Origin: Rikenellaceae bacterium
GTDB lineage: Bacteria; Bacteroidota; Bacteroidia; Bacteroidales; Rikenellaceae
Assembly (NCBI GenBank): GCA_015060165.1
Contig: SUZC01000004.1
Coordinates: 111,742-175,741, forward strand
Length of the DNA: 64,000 nt
Direction of reading: 5' to 3'
Shown: in pieces, positions 16,898 through 24,225 of the stretch
Layout: each line of letters starts with the position of its first letter
Position numbering within the stretch: the stretch's first letter is position 1
Translations under genes and position numbers: made by a program
The notes under the pieces: generated by a model
The model's input: the letters and a program-made list of their open reading frames with translations, nothing else
Told to the model about the DNA's origin: nothing
Databases searched by the model: none

Positions 16898-17506
16898 ATG
16901 TTACGTGGCAAAATGGCATATAACAAAGCGAAAGTAGTATATGTTGTAGCAATTGCTGTTGTGGTGGCATTAATTGGTTTTAGTGGCTCAACCGGCTACG
17001 GTAGCGGACACTCGGCCATCAGCAACCAGAAATATTTAGCGCAGCAAGTAAAGCAATATCAGCCATCGCACGTTGATGTGATTTATGAAAGAACGATAAG
17101 TGGCAAGCAGGATTTTCTGCATTTAGAGATAGATACTACTTACCACAAAATAGGTAAAGGCAACTACACGCACAAAGTTCTATGTAATAGAGATTATTCG
17201 CTCCGAGCATTCGATGGAAAGTACCACGATTGCAGCAAAATGGTGGCCCAGTGCTTTGTGGAAGGTAGTACTTCAATAAACTGGCAAGCCACAGAAGCTA
17301 CGAAGACAATTTCAGGTAACAAATGTAGCAGAGTCGTGGCTGCTTTTACAGCAAAGAGTTGGGAAGCATGGTACACAGAAGAGCTACCCTACCTCGCTAA
17401 AGGTGCTAAGGCTACAGACAACTACAACGGATTGATACTCGAAGTTCGTGATGCCGATGGCCAATATGAGTTGAAAGCAAAAAATATAACACAATATATT
17501 GGATAA
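16898..17506 (+). CDS. GLPGLI-like secreted protein
   Basis: The 202-residue product (ATG at 16898; another at 16913) has an N-terminal membrane segment (VVYVVAIAVVVALIGFSG). The body resembles GLPGLI-family proteins, including the late AWYTEELPYL...YNGLILEV region in which the family motif lies. A longer in-frame start at 16802 overlaps the esterase gene and is disfavoured. The family is common in Bacteroidetes and of unknown function. The short gap to the esterase suggests co-transcription. Confidence 0.7.
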   Translation: MLRGKMAYNKAKVVYVVAIAVVVALIGFSGSTGYGSGHSAISNQKYLAQQVKQYQPSHVDVIYERTISGKQDFLHLEIDTTYHKIGKGNYTHKVLCNRDYSLRAFDGKYHDCSKMVAQCFVEGSTSINWQATEATKTISGNKCSRVVAAFTAKSWEAWYTEELPYLAKGAKATDNYNGLILEVRDADGQYELKAKNITQYIG

Positions 17507-17531
17507 CTTTTTTTTAATAAACTTTAACACT

Positions 17532-18830
17532 ATGAAGAAATTCTTTTCTATTCTTGCCGCATCTGCACTTGTAGCAGGTATGGCAACATCGTGCCAGAAG
17601 CCTAATACCCTCACAGCAGCTGAGGAGGCAGAGGGTTGGCAGCTCCTTTTCGACGGTGAGACTCTCAACGGCTGGCGCAGCTTCAACGAGAAAGAGTTGA
17701 AGGGTGGTTGGACTGTAGTTGACGGTTGCATTCAGGCATCTGGTGAGGGTGGCGATGCATCTGGCTACATCGTAACTGACAAGAAGTACTCTAACTTCGA
17801 GTTGGTATGGGATTGGAAGCTTACAAAGGGTGGTAACAGCGGTATGTTGTACCACGTTGTTGAGCACCCCCGTTTCAAGGTTCCTTACGTTACTGGTCCT
17901 GAGTATCAGTTGATCGACGTTGAGGGCTGGGAGGAGGTTAACGCTCCCGCTAAGTTGGAGGATTGGCAGAAGATTGGCGTTGATTACGCTATGCACTTGC
18001 CCGACTACAGCAAGATGAAGATTAACCCCGTTGGTGAGTGGAACTCTTCTAAGATCGTTTACGACAACGGTCACGTAGAGCACTGGCTTAACGGTGAGAA
18101 GATCGTAGAGTTCGAGGCTTACACTGACGATTGGTTCAAGAGAAAGGCCAGCGGTAAGTGGGGCAACGCTACTGAGTACGGTTTGGCTTCTGAGGGTGTT
18201 ATCTGCTTGCAGGACCACGGTGATCCAGCATCATTCCGTAACATCAAGATCAAGGAGTTGCCTAAGACAACTGCTGGTAAGAAGATCAGCTTGTTCAACG
18301 GTAAGGACCTTACTGGTTGGGAGTTGTTCGGTAGCATGCGCACATCAGTTGACGCTGAGGGTAACTTGGTTACTGAGAACGGCGAGGATTTGAAGTATGG
18401 TTACCTCGGTACTCGTGAGTACTACAAGGATTTCGACCTCACAGTTGAGTTCAAGCAGTTCTCTAACGGTAACGCTGGTTTGTTCTTCCACTCATTCGTT
18501 CACGGTGGTTACAAGAACAACCACGTAAATGGTTGGCAGTGCGAGGTTGCTCCTAAGGGCAACGATACAGGTGGTATCTACGAGTCTTATGGCCGTGGTT
18601 GGTTGGTACAGATCCCCGACGAGAAGGAGAACATCTTGAAAGAGGGTGAGTGGAACACTTTGCGTTTGCGCGTTGAGGGTGACCACGTACAGACTTGGTT
18701 GAATGGCCAGCCTATGGTTGATATCAACGATAAGCTTATCGGTTCTAAGACAGGTCGTATCATGTTGCAGATCCACGATGGTAGCAACATCAAGGTTCTT
18801 TGGAAGAACTTCAACTTGACTACTTTGTAA
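17532..18830 (+). CDS. Lipoprotein with two DUF1080 (3-keto-disaccharide hydrolase-like) domains
   Basis: The start is set at 17532, where a clean lipoprotein signal begins (MKKFFSILAASALVAG, Cys near residue 17). Two concanavalin-like DUF1080 domains follow. The first begins with LLFDGETLNGW and contains GGNSGMLYHV. The second begins with LFNGKDLTGW and contains NGNAGLFFHS. The family includes glycoside 3-keto-hydrolases acting on carbohydrates in the envelope. Codons are strikingly restricted (GGT, AAG, GAG, CGT, TTG), suggesting very high expression. A related single-domain copy lies at 22584-23213. Confidence 0.88.
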   Translation: MKKFFSILAASALVAGMATSCQKPNTLTAAEEAEGWQLLFDGETLNGWRSFNEKELKGGWTVVDGCIQASGEGGDASGYIVTDKKYSNFELVWDWKLTKGGNSGMLYHVVEHPRFKVPYVTGPEYQLIDVEGWEEVNAPAKLEDWQKIGVDYAMHLPDYSKMKINPVGEWNSSKIVYDNGHVEHWLNGEKIVEFEAYTDDWFKRKASGKWGNATEYGLASEGVICLQDHGDPASFRNIKIKELPKTTAGKKISLFNGKDLTGWELFGSMRTSVDAEGNLVTENGEDLKYGYLGTREYYKDFDLTVEFKQFSNGNAGLFFHSFVHGGYKNNHVNGWQCEVAPKGNDTGGIYESYGRGWLVQIPDEKENILKEGEWNTLRLRVEGDHVQTWLNGQPMVDINDKLIGSKTGRIMLQIHDGSNIKVLWKNFNLTTL

Positions 18831-18852
18831 TATAACAAATAGCGAGTATAGC

Positions 18853-18881
18853 AAGTCCGGCCCGATGGGTCGGACTTTTTG
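18853..18881 (+). terminator. Intrinsic terminator after the DUF1080 gene
   Basis: AAGTCCG (18853-18859) pairs with CGGACTT (18871-18877), then TTTT. Confidence 0.85.
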
Positions 18882-18913
18882 TTTCGGGTGCATCAAGGTT
18901 TTCGCAAAATTTG

Positions 18914-18921
18914 TATATTTG
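18914..18921 (+). promoter_or_regulatory. -7 box of the zinc transporter genes
   Basis: TATATTTG matches perfectly, 28 bp before the znuA ATG. I see no certain Zur site. Confidence 0.55.
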
Positions 18922-18948
18922 CACTCGCATAGAAAAATAGATAGCACA

Positions 18949-19842
18949 ATGAAAACAATTCGAAATATAGCATACCTATTCGCTATTACAACACTTTTCG
19001 TTGCAACTTCCTGCTCCAGACAAAAAAGCGAGCCGAAGAGCGACATAGCGGTAACTATCGAGCCTCTAAAATATATTGTCGAGCATATTACAGGGAATGA
19101 TCTATCGGTTGAGGTTATCGTACCCAAAGGGGCAAGTCCTGAGACATACGAACCTACACCAAAGCAGATTATACGGCTCAACAATACGAAGATGATCTTT
19201 TCAACGGGATTAATCGATTTCGAAAATTCATTGACTAAACGTCTGAACAATCAATCTGCTATAATCAACCTCAGCAAGGGCATTGAGCTTATTGAAGGCA
19301 GTTGTTCGCACAACCACTCGGTTGCAGAGGAGAGTAACTCTGAGCATAATCACACACACGGTATAGACCCACACATCTGGACCTCACCACGCGAATTGAA
19401 GATTATGGCTCATAATGCCTACAATGCAATCAAAGACATCTACCCCGATTCAACAAAATACCATTCGGCATATAATGCTCTTATCGAGGAGTTTGACACT
19501 CTGGATAAGGAGTGTGAGCAACTATGTCGTAACTCTCAAAGCAAGGCATTCGTAGTATATCACCCTGCCCTAACCTATTTTGCCAGAGCATACGGGATTG
19601 AGCAAATTGCAGTCGAGAGCGACGGGAAAGAGCCTTCGGCAAAGCATCTGGCACATATAATCGAGCAAGCGAAGGCAAAGAACGTGCAATGCGTGCTGTA
19701 TCAGATGCAATACCCACGCTCGGTTGTGGAGGTTGTTGCCAAAGATATGGGAGTTGAGAGCAAGGTGTTTGACCCTTTGGCTGAGAATGTTACCGAAAAC
19801 ATTCTACAAATAACCCGTATCGTAACAGGCACAAAACAATAG
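18949..19842 (+). CDS. znuA: Zinc/manganese ABC transporter substrate-binding lipoprotein (ZnuA-like)
   Basis: The ATG at 18949 gives a 297-residue protein with a lipoprotein signal (LFVATSC). A longer frame from 18865 would run through the terminator and is rejected. The cluster A-I fold is indicated by VTIEPLKYIVEHITG, VPKGASPETYEPTPKQI and DPHIWTSPRELKIMAHN. A histidine-rich loop (CSHNHSV...SEHNHTHG) lies near residues 120-140, as in zinc-specific members. It captures the metal outside the inner membrane. The ATPase gene follows by 10 bp, but no permease gene is adjacent. Confidence 0.9.
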   Translation: MKTIRNIAYLFAITTLFVATSCSRQKSEPKSDIAVTIEPLKYIVEHITGNDLSVEVIVPKGASPETYEPTPKQIIRLNNTKMIFSTGLIDFENSLTKRLNNQSAIINLSKGIELIEGSCSHNHSVAEESNSEHNHTHGIDPHIWTSPRELKIMAHNAYNAIKDIYPDSTKYHSAYNALIEEFDTLDKECEQLCRNSQSKAFVVYHPALTYFARAYGIEQIAVESDGKEPSAKHLAHIIEQAKAKNVQCVLYQMQYPRSVVEVVAKDMGVESKVFDPLAENVTENILQITRIVTGTKQ

Positions 19843-19852
19843 GAGTGTAGCT

Positions 19853-20629
19853 ATGAAAAAGAGTCTGATTTCCATTCGTGACCTATGGGTTGAATATGAT
19901 AATACGACAGCTCTCGAAGGCGTTAACGTCGACATATACGAAGATGATTTTCTGGGTATTATAGGGCCAAATGGTGGTGGCAAATCCTCGCTCGTAAAGG
20001 CAATTATGGGAACTACCCCATACCGGGGTAAAATTGAGTTCGCAGACACACTACGACGTGGTAATCATTACAAGATAGGATATATGCCACAGGTATCGGA
20101 GTTCGATATGCGATTCCCTATTTCGATACGGGAAGTTGTGCTTTCGGGTTTGCAGACAGAGAAGGGATTTTTCGGAAGATATCGCGCGGTTGACAAGCGC
20201 AGAGCCGACGAACTGCTTGATAAGATGGGTATTGCAGAACTTGCATCGAATCCCATAGGCGAGGTATCGGGAGGACAGATGCAACGCGCACTTCTTTGTC
20301 GAGCCATAATCTCAGAGCCTAAGCTTCTGATTCTTGACGAGCCAACAAATTTTGTAGATAACCGTTTTGAGTATGAGTTCTACAATATGGTGCGCCAATT
20401 AAGCGACAAGATGGCTATTGTGATGGTGTCGCACGACTTGGGAACTATAACAAGCGTTGTAAAGAGTATTCTTTGCGTAAATAGGAGCGTACATCGCCAC
20501 GACTCCAATATTCTGACCGAGGAGCAGCTTCGCAACTACAACTGCCCTATTCAGGTACTTTCGCACGGTCATATTCCGCACACCGTATTGGAGCATCACG
20601 CAGGCGACTGCTGCGGTAAGATACATTAA
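19853..20629 (+). CDS. znuC: Zinc ABC transporter ATP-binding protein (ZnuC-like)
   Basis: The 258-residue ATPase has Walker A GPNGGGKSS near residue 40, the ABC signature VSGGQMQRALLCRA near 137 and Walker B LLILDEPTN near 160, then a switch histidine in MVSHDLG. It would energise metal uptake with ZnuA upstream. The C-terminus ends in a Cys/His-rich tail (HHAGDCCGKIH) that could bind metal. The next gene is on the opposite strand and is not a permease, so the ZnuB partner must be encoded elsewhere. Confidence 0.9.
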   Translation: MKKSLISIRDLWVEYDNTTALEGVNVDIYEDDFLGIIGPNGGGKSSLVKAIMGTTPYRGKIEFADTLRRGNHYKIGYMPQVSEFDMRFPISIREVVLSGLQTEKGFFGRYRAVDKRRADELLDKMGIAELASNPIGEVSGGQMQRALLCRAIISEPKLLILDEPTNFVDNRFEYEFYNMVRQLSDKMAIVMVSHDLGTITSVVKSILCVNRSVHRHDSNILTEEQLRNYNCPIQVLSHGHIPHTVLEHHAGDCCGKIH

Positions 20630-20660
20630 AGGAGTGGCAAATACCACTCCTTTAATGTAT
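20621..20660. terminator. Bidirectional terminator with a perfect 17-bp stem
   Basis: Positions 20621-20637 and 20644-20660 are exact inverted repeats around CAAATA. The hairpin separates the convergent znuC and propeller-lipoprotein genes and contains the znuC stop codon. The stop codon of the opposite gene begins at its right edge. Confidence 0.85.
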
Positions 20661-21685
20661 TATTGTAGCGATGTGCAATCTTTTATAAGATACAGATTTG
20701 CATTATCCTCAGTCTCGGTAATCACTATCAAATCTCTATCGTGGATTCCGCGATAGATAATCTGATCCTTACAATTTACTTGCAACGATTGCGCTTTGCC
20801 AGACTTCAAATCGGCCCAAGCCAACATCGACGAAGATAACATATATCTAAATACCACAAACCCATCACTAAGCGATTTGACATTAAATCCGCGCACATAT
20901 CGCTTATCCGACATTGCATCAAGCATACTTTTCTCTGATGGGAACGATTCGAGAGATGGAAAATTATTCTCACCAAAATCCATTTCACAAACTTGCGATA
21001 AGGTTTTGTCGGGATTAATTCGCCAAATTTTACGTTCAATGGGTGAAATAGCATAGGCTTGCTCGCCATCTTGCAAGAGTTTATACTGAGCCATTGCATA
21101 TGATTGCTTCACATCGCCAACAGGCTCAGAAGAGCTGAAATCTGAATTGTAATATGTAAGCATACTTAAATCAGAACCAGCATTATTAAACAACGAAGTA
21201 ACATATCCGTCACCCAAAGTGACTATATCGGCATATGGGATTTTAGGAGCTGATTGAGTCGTTACATATTTACCATTAAGCTCATACTCAATATATTTGC
21301 GTGCTGGTCTATCGTATATCACCACATTGCCCCTCTGATTTACACGAAACGCTGTTATCATCGAATACTCATTCTCGGCACGACCTTTATTGCCTATACG
21401 AGAGATATATTTACCACTCTTCGTATCATAGACAATGATTTGGAACTCTCCCGACATCATACCCATCATTATCAATTTATCGCCAACACGCTCGACATTT
21501 TTGATAGGTGACGCGACCAAAGTATTGGCATTGTCAGGCTCGGCGATAAGCGGAATAGGAGTATAATCTTCAAGCTCTACAATCACAGGATTTTGGGTAT
21601 CAACCACAAGTTGTTGATTAGTTGTTTTATATGCACAAGCAACCACAAATAATAGAGAGAAAATCGTAATATAAATTCTTTTCAT
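20660..21685 (-). CDS. Six-bladed beta-propeller (TolB-like/BF3164-type) lipoprotein
   Basis: The 341-residue lipoprotein (signal MKRIYITIFSLLFVVAC) has the family motif YISRIGNKGRAENEYSM near residue 92, followed by repeated beta-blade segments. It is related in layout to the proteins at 14886-15890 and 56527-57657. The family is abundant in Bacteroidetes and lacks a defined function. It shares a terminator with the convergent znuC gene. Confidence 0.8.
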   Translation of the reverse strand: MKRIYITIFSLLFVVACAYKTTNQQLVVDTQNPVIVELEDYTPIPLIAEPDNANTLVASPIKNVERVGDKLIMMGMMSGEFQIIVYDTKSGKYISRIGNKGRAENEYSMITAFRVNQRGNVVIYDRPARKYIEYELNGKYVTTQSAPKIPYADIVTLGDGYVTSLFNNAGSDLSMLTYYNSDFSSSEPVGDVKQSYAMAQYKLLQDGEQAYAISPIERKIWRINPDKTLSQVCEMDFGENNFPSLESFPSEKSMLDAMSDKRYVRGFNVKSLSDGFVVFRYMLSSSMLAWADLKSGKAQSLQVNCKDQIIYRGIHDRDLIVITETEDNANLYLIKDCTSLQ

Positions 21686-21723
21686 ATGTATTTGTTTAAT
21701 ACTTATTCTATAAAAATATCGCG

Positions 21724-21756
21724 CAAAAAAATCCCCGCATTATTCTTAATGCGGGG
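21724..21756 (-). terminator. Intrinsic terminator after the 94-residue conserved gene
   Basis: CCCCGCATTA (21733-21742) pairs with TAATGCGGGG (21747-21756), with a T-run on the minus strand. Confidence 0.9.
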
Positions 21757-21767
21757 TCTAGGTCTTT

Positions 21768-22052
21768 TTATGCCTCGTTGAGTGAACTGAGTTCCTCGAA
21801 CATAGAAGAGAACGAGGATACCATATCGCGACGCATTGCTGCATAATACTTGCGAACAAGCGATGCGTTGTGAGGCTCAGTAGGATTATTAGCCTTTACA
21901 TAGAGTGCATTGCGCAAAGCTACTGCCTTCTCCATCAAGCCAACAACAGCCTCCTCCTTAGAGGGCTGAAAATATATTGCCATCTCGCAATCAAATACGA
22001 ACTCTTCGAGACGATAGTCAATCTCCTTTTTAAGATTTCTCAAATTTGCCAT
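21768..22052 (-). CDS. Small conserved helical protein of unknown function
   Basis: The start is placed at 22052, giving 94 residues beginning MANLRNLKKEIDY. The longer frame to 22160 would begin upstream of the predicted transcription start. The protein is predicted all-helical and acidic with no membrane segment. From memory it resembles a small cytoplasmic protein widely kept in Bacteroidetes, but I cannot name a family. It is a single-gene unit with an ideal promoter and terminator. Confidence 0.75.
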   Translation of the reverse strand: MANLRNLKKEIDYRLEEFVFDCEMAIYFQPSKEEAVVGLMEKAVALRNALYVKANNPTEPHNASLVRKYYAAMRRDMVSSFSSMFEELSSLNEA

Positions 22053-22082
22053 AATCAAATATTTATTAGATTCTACTTGGTG

Positions 22083-22114
22083 CAAATATACAAAAACGAT
22101 TCTAAAAATGCAAA
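22083..22114 (-). promoter_or_regulatory. Promoter of the 94-residue conserved gene
   Basis: On the minus strand TTTG (22111-22114) is followed 20 bp later by a perfect TATATTTG (22083-22090). Confidence 0.8.
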
Positions 22115-22173
22115 TATGAGTAAGACGCAATATCGGACTTTCGCAGAAAACCGATAACACTCAATAATTCGCT

Positions 22174-22204
22174 AAAAAAATGGCCTTCCGCTCTATGGAA
22201 GGCC
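22174..22204 (-). terminator. Intrinsic terminator after the 66-residue gene
   Basis: GGCCTTCC (22182-22189) and GGAAGGCC (22197-22204) form an 8-bp stem, followed on the minus strand by seven T. Confidence 0.85.
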
Positions 22205-22253
22205 ACATGACTAAATCTATCGCCGCAGCGATAATCGAATCACACATTGCAGA

Positions 22254-22454
22254 TTAGCAAGTACCAGTACTCTCATCCTGCTGGTGAGGTGTTTTGGTGG
22301 AGCAAGAACCCTTCTTATCCATACCACAACCCTTGTCGGCTGATGAGGTTGAGGCAGTGGTTGTTTTTTGCGAGCTCTTGGCAGTATGACCTGTCGCAGA
22401 ATTGTGAGTGGTTTTCTGGTCGTGCTGCTCTACTTTCTTGTTGTTTTTGTCCAT
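22254..22454 (-). CDS. Small polar Ser/Thr/Lys-rich protein with Cys residues
   Basis: The 66-residue frame encodes a hydrophilic, probably unstructured protein. It is rich in Ser, Thr, Lys, Gln and His, with three cysteines in its C-terminal third (GCGMDKKGSC and the terminal Cys). I recognise no family. A good terminator lies about 50 bp downstream on the same strand, which supports a real transcript. The Cys/His content could indicate metal binding, but this is speculative. Confidence 0.5.
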   Translation of the reverse strand: MDKNNKKVEQHDQKTTHNSATGHTAKSSQKTTTASTSSADKGCGMDKKGSCSTKTPHQQDESTGTC

Positions 22455-22519
22455 AATATATTAATAAATGGTTGTTACCACAGTTATTGCAAATAACGTA
22501 CAAAATCTCACCATCACAC

Positions 22520-22555
22520 AAAAAAAAAGTTGCTTAACCAATATGATTAAGCAAC
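22520..22555 (-). terminator. Intrinsic terminator after the second DUF1080 gene
   Basis: GTTGCTTAA (22529-22537) pairs with TTAAGCAAC (22547-22555), with a long T-run on the minus strand. Confidence 0.9.
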
Positions 22556-22583
22556 TTACAACAATTAAATATATACTACAACC

Positions 22584-23213
22584 CTACTCTACCTCTGTAA
22601 TATATATATTACGGAATTCAATAGGGCCTCCCTCACTCTGCAAAGCGATATAGCCATCAGTGTGCTCACCTGTACACTTATTTAGGAGCTTACCATTTAC
22701 ATATGAGGTGATAGTCTTACCCTGACAGATAATCTCGGCTGTATTCCACTCACCTACAGGATTCTCAGCATCTGCCGAGCGCTCCTTAACAGGGAAATCA
22801 CCGACACACTCAACCTCAGAAATCTTTGCACCTCCAAGCATCACATAATCGCCTGCCTTGCCACTGCAAAGCTGATACTCAATAGCCTCAGGCCATACAT
22901 TGTCGGGATCCTGAACACGCTGGAATATTCCACTGTTGCTACCCTCGCCTACCCAGCGCCACTCTACGTGAAGTTTATAATCACCATACTTCTGCTCGGT
23001 ACGCATATAACCGAATGGCTTACCCTCGATAAGGATATTTCCATCTTTGTTGATTTTGTAAACATCGGTAGTCAAAACAGAGTTGTTCTCCAAAGCAAAC
23101 ACCCAATTATTAAGATCGCGACCGTTGAACAAATACGTTTTTTCAGGAGCCTTGGCGCAAGAGCCCAAAAGCATTGCAAAAGCAATTGCAAGGAGTGTAA
23201 ATCTTGTTTTCAT
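22584..23213 (-). CDS. DUF1080-family (3-keto-disaccharide hydrolase-like) lipoprotein
   Basis: The 209-residue lipoprotein (signal MKTRFTLLAIAFAMLLGSC) has one DUF1080 domain. It opens with YLFNGRDLNNW, carries GEGSNSGIFQRV near the middle, and ends with IALQSEGGPIEFRNIYI. It is probably a carbohydrate-active envelope enzyme of the 3-keto-glycoside hydrolase type. A TATTTTTG -7 box lies at 23248-23255 on the minus strand. It has its own terminator and is divergent from the esterase gene at 23357. Confidence 0.87.
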   Translation of the reverse strand: MKTRFTLLAIAFAMLLGSCAKAPEKTYLFNGRDLNNWVFALENNSVLTTDVYKINKDGNILIEGKPFGYMRTEQKYGDYKLHVEWRWVGEGSNSGIFQRVQDPDNVWPEAIEYQLCSGKAGDYVMLGGAKISEVECVGDFPVKERSADAENPVGEWNTAEIICQGKTITSYVNGKLLNKCTGEHTDGYIALQSEGGPIEFRNIYITEVE

Positions 23214-23299
23214 TTAAATATTATTTTTCTGTTAACATTCTCTAATACAAAAATAAGCATTTATTCCCATTCCACGACACATTTTACATTCTTTTTGGT

Positions 23300-23307
23300 T
23301 ATATTTG
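23300..23307 (+). promoter_or_regulatory. -7 box of the esterase-peptidase-DUF6528 operon
   Basis: TATATTTG matches perfectly, 50 bp before the esterase ATG. Confidence 0.6.
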
Positions 23308-23356
23308 TAGAGTTTTTAATCTGATAAGCAAAATATAAATTTAAACTTAAAATAGC

Positions 23357-24199
23357 ATGAAAAGATTTTTTACACTTTTGGTTGCCGCTCTTTTGATCAG
23401 CGGTTCATCTTGGGCCTACAATCGTGAAATTGTAGCAATTCATAGCAAAGCTATGGATAAGGATATTTTGGTTACTGTGTTCCTGCCTGATAACTATCAC
23501 GAAGCAAAGAATCTGCCTACCGTATATCTGCTCCACGGATATAGCGGTTGCAACAAAGATTGGGACGAGATGGGTCAAGCTGGTCCTTTAGCCGATAAGC
23601 ACAATGTGATTTTGGTACTCCCCGACGGCGGCTACGATAGCTGGTATTGGGATAGCCCCATCAACCCAAAGCACAAATACGAGACTTTTGTTGCAGGTGA
23701 GGTGGTAAGTTACATTGACTCACACTACAAGACTATTGCTGACCGCAGCGGACGTGCAATTATGGGTCTGTCGATGGGTGGTCACGGCGCACTTTATCTG
23801 GCATTTCGTCACCAGGATGTTTTTGGCGCGGCAGGTAGCACATCAGGTGGTGTAGATATCCGTCCTTTCCCAAAGAATTGGGGTATGTCAAAGTGGATTG
23901 GCACAATCGACGAGAATCCTGAGAACTGGGAGAAGTACACCGTTACAAATATGGTTGACCTGCTCAAACCCAACCATTTGAAGATAATCATCGACTGTGG
24001 CACAGAAGATTTCTTCTACAAAGTCAATTGCCAGCTTCACGACAAACTTTTGGCAGCAAAGATTCCTCACGATTTTATTGCTCGCCCTGGAGCTCACAAC
24101 TGGCCTTACTGGCGTAATTCTGTAAAGTTCCAGGTACTATTCTTCAGCAACTTCTTCGAGGCTGAGGCTGCAAAAAAGGCTGCTGCTGAAAAGAAATAA
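23357..24199 (+). CDS. Secreted esterase, CE1/EstA-like
   Basis: The 280-residue protein has a signal peptide (MKRFFTLLVAALLISGSSWA) and an alpha/beta-hydrolase core. HGYSGCNKDWDEMG forms the oxyanion region and GLSMGGHGA near residue 137 the nucleophile elbow. CGTEDFF gives the acid region and GAHNWPYW near 250 the histidine. The family resembles tributyrin and feruloyl esterases. It is the first gene of a probable operon with a DPP-IV-like peptidase (26 bp later) and a DUF6528-like lipoprotein. Confidence 0.88.
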   Translation: MKRFFTLLVAALLISGSSWAYNREIVAIHSKAMDKDILVTVFLPDNYHEAKNLPTVYLLHGYSGCNKDWDEMGQAGPLADKHNVILVLPDGGYDSWYWDSPINPKHKYETFVAGEVVSYIDSHYKTIADRSGRAIMGLSMGGHGALYLAFRHQDVFGAAGSTSGGVDIRPFPKNWGMSKWIGTIDENPENWEKYTVTNMVDLLKPNHLKIIIDCGTEDFFYKVNCQLHDKLLAAKIPHDFIARPGAHNWPYWRNSVKFQVLFFSNFFEAEAAKKAAAEKK

Positions 24200-24225
24200 G
24201 CTAAATAATCATTAACATAGATTCG

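Noticed and set aside
17514..18218. 234-codon open frame opposite the DUF1080 gene
   Set aside because: It arises from the strong codon bias of the sense gene, with no start context, family similarity or promoter.
18865..18948. N-terminal extension of ZnuA
   Set aside because: It begins inside a terminator and before the -7 box; the lipoprotein signal starts at 18949.
18492..19250. 252-codon minus-strand frame across the DUF1080/znuA junction
   Set aside because: It runs through a terminator and a promoter of two recognised plus-strand genes and has low-complexity translation.
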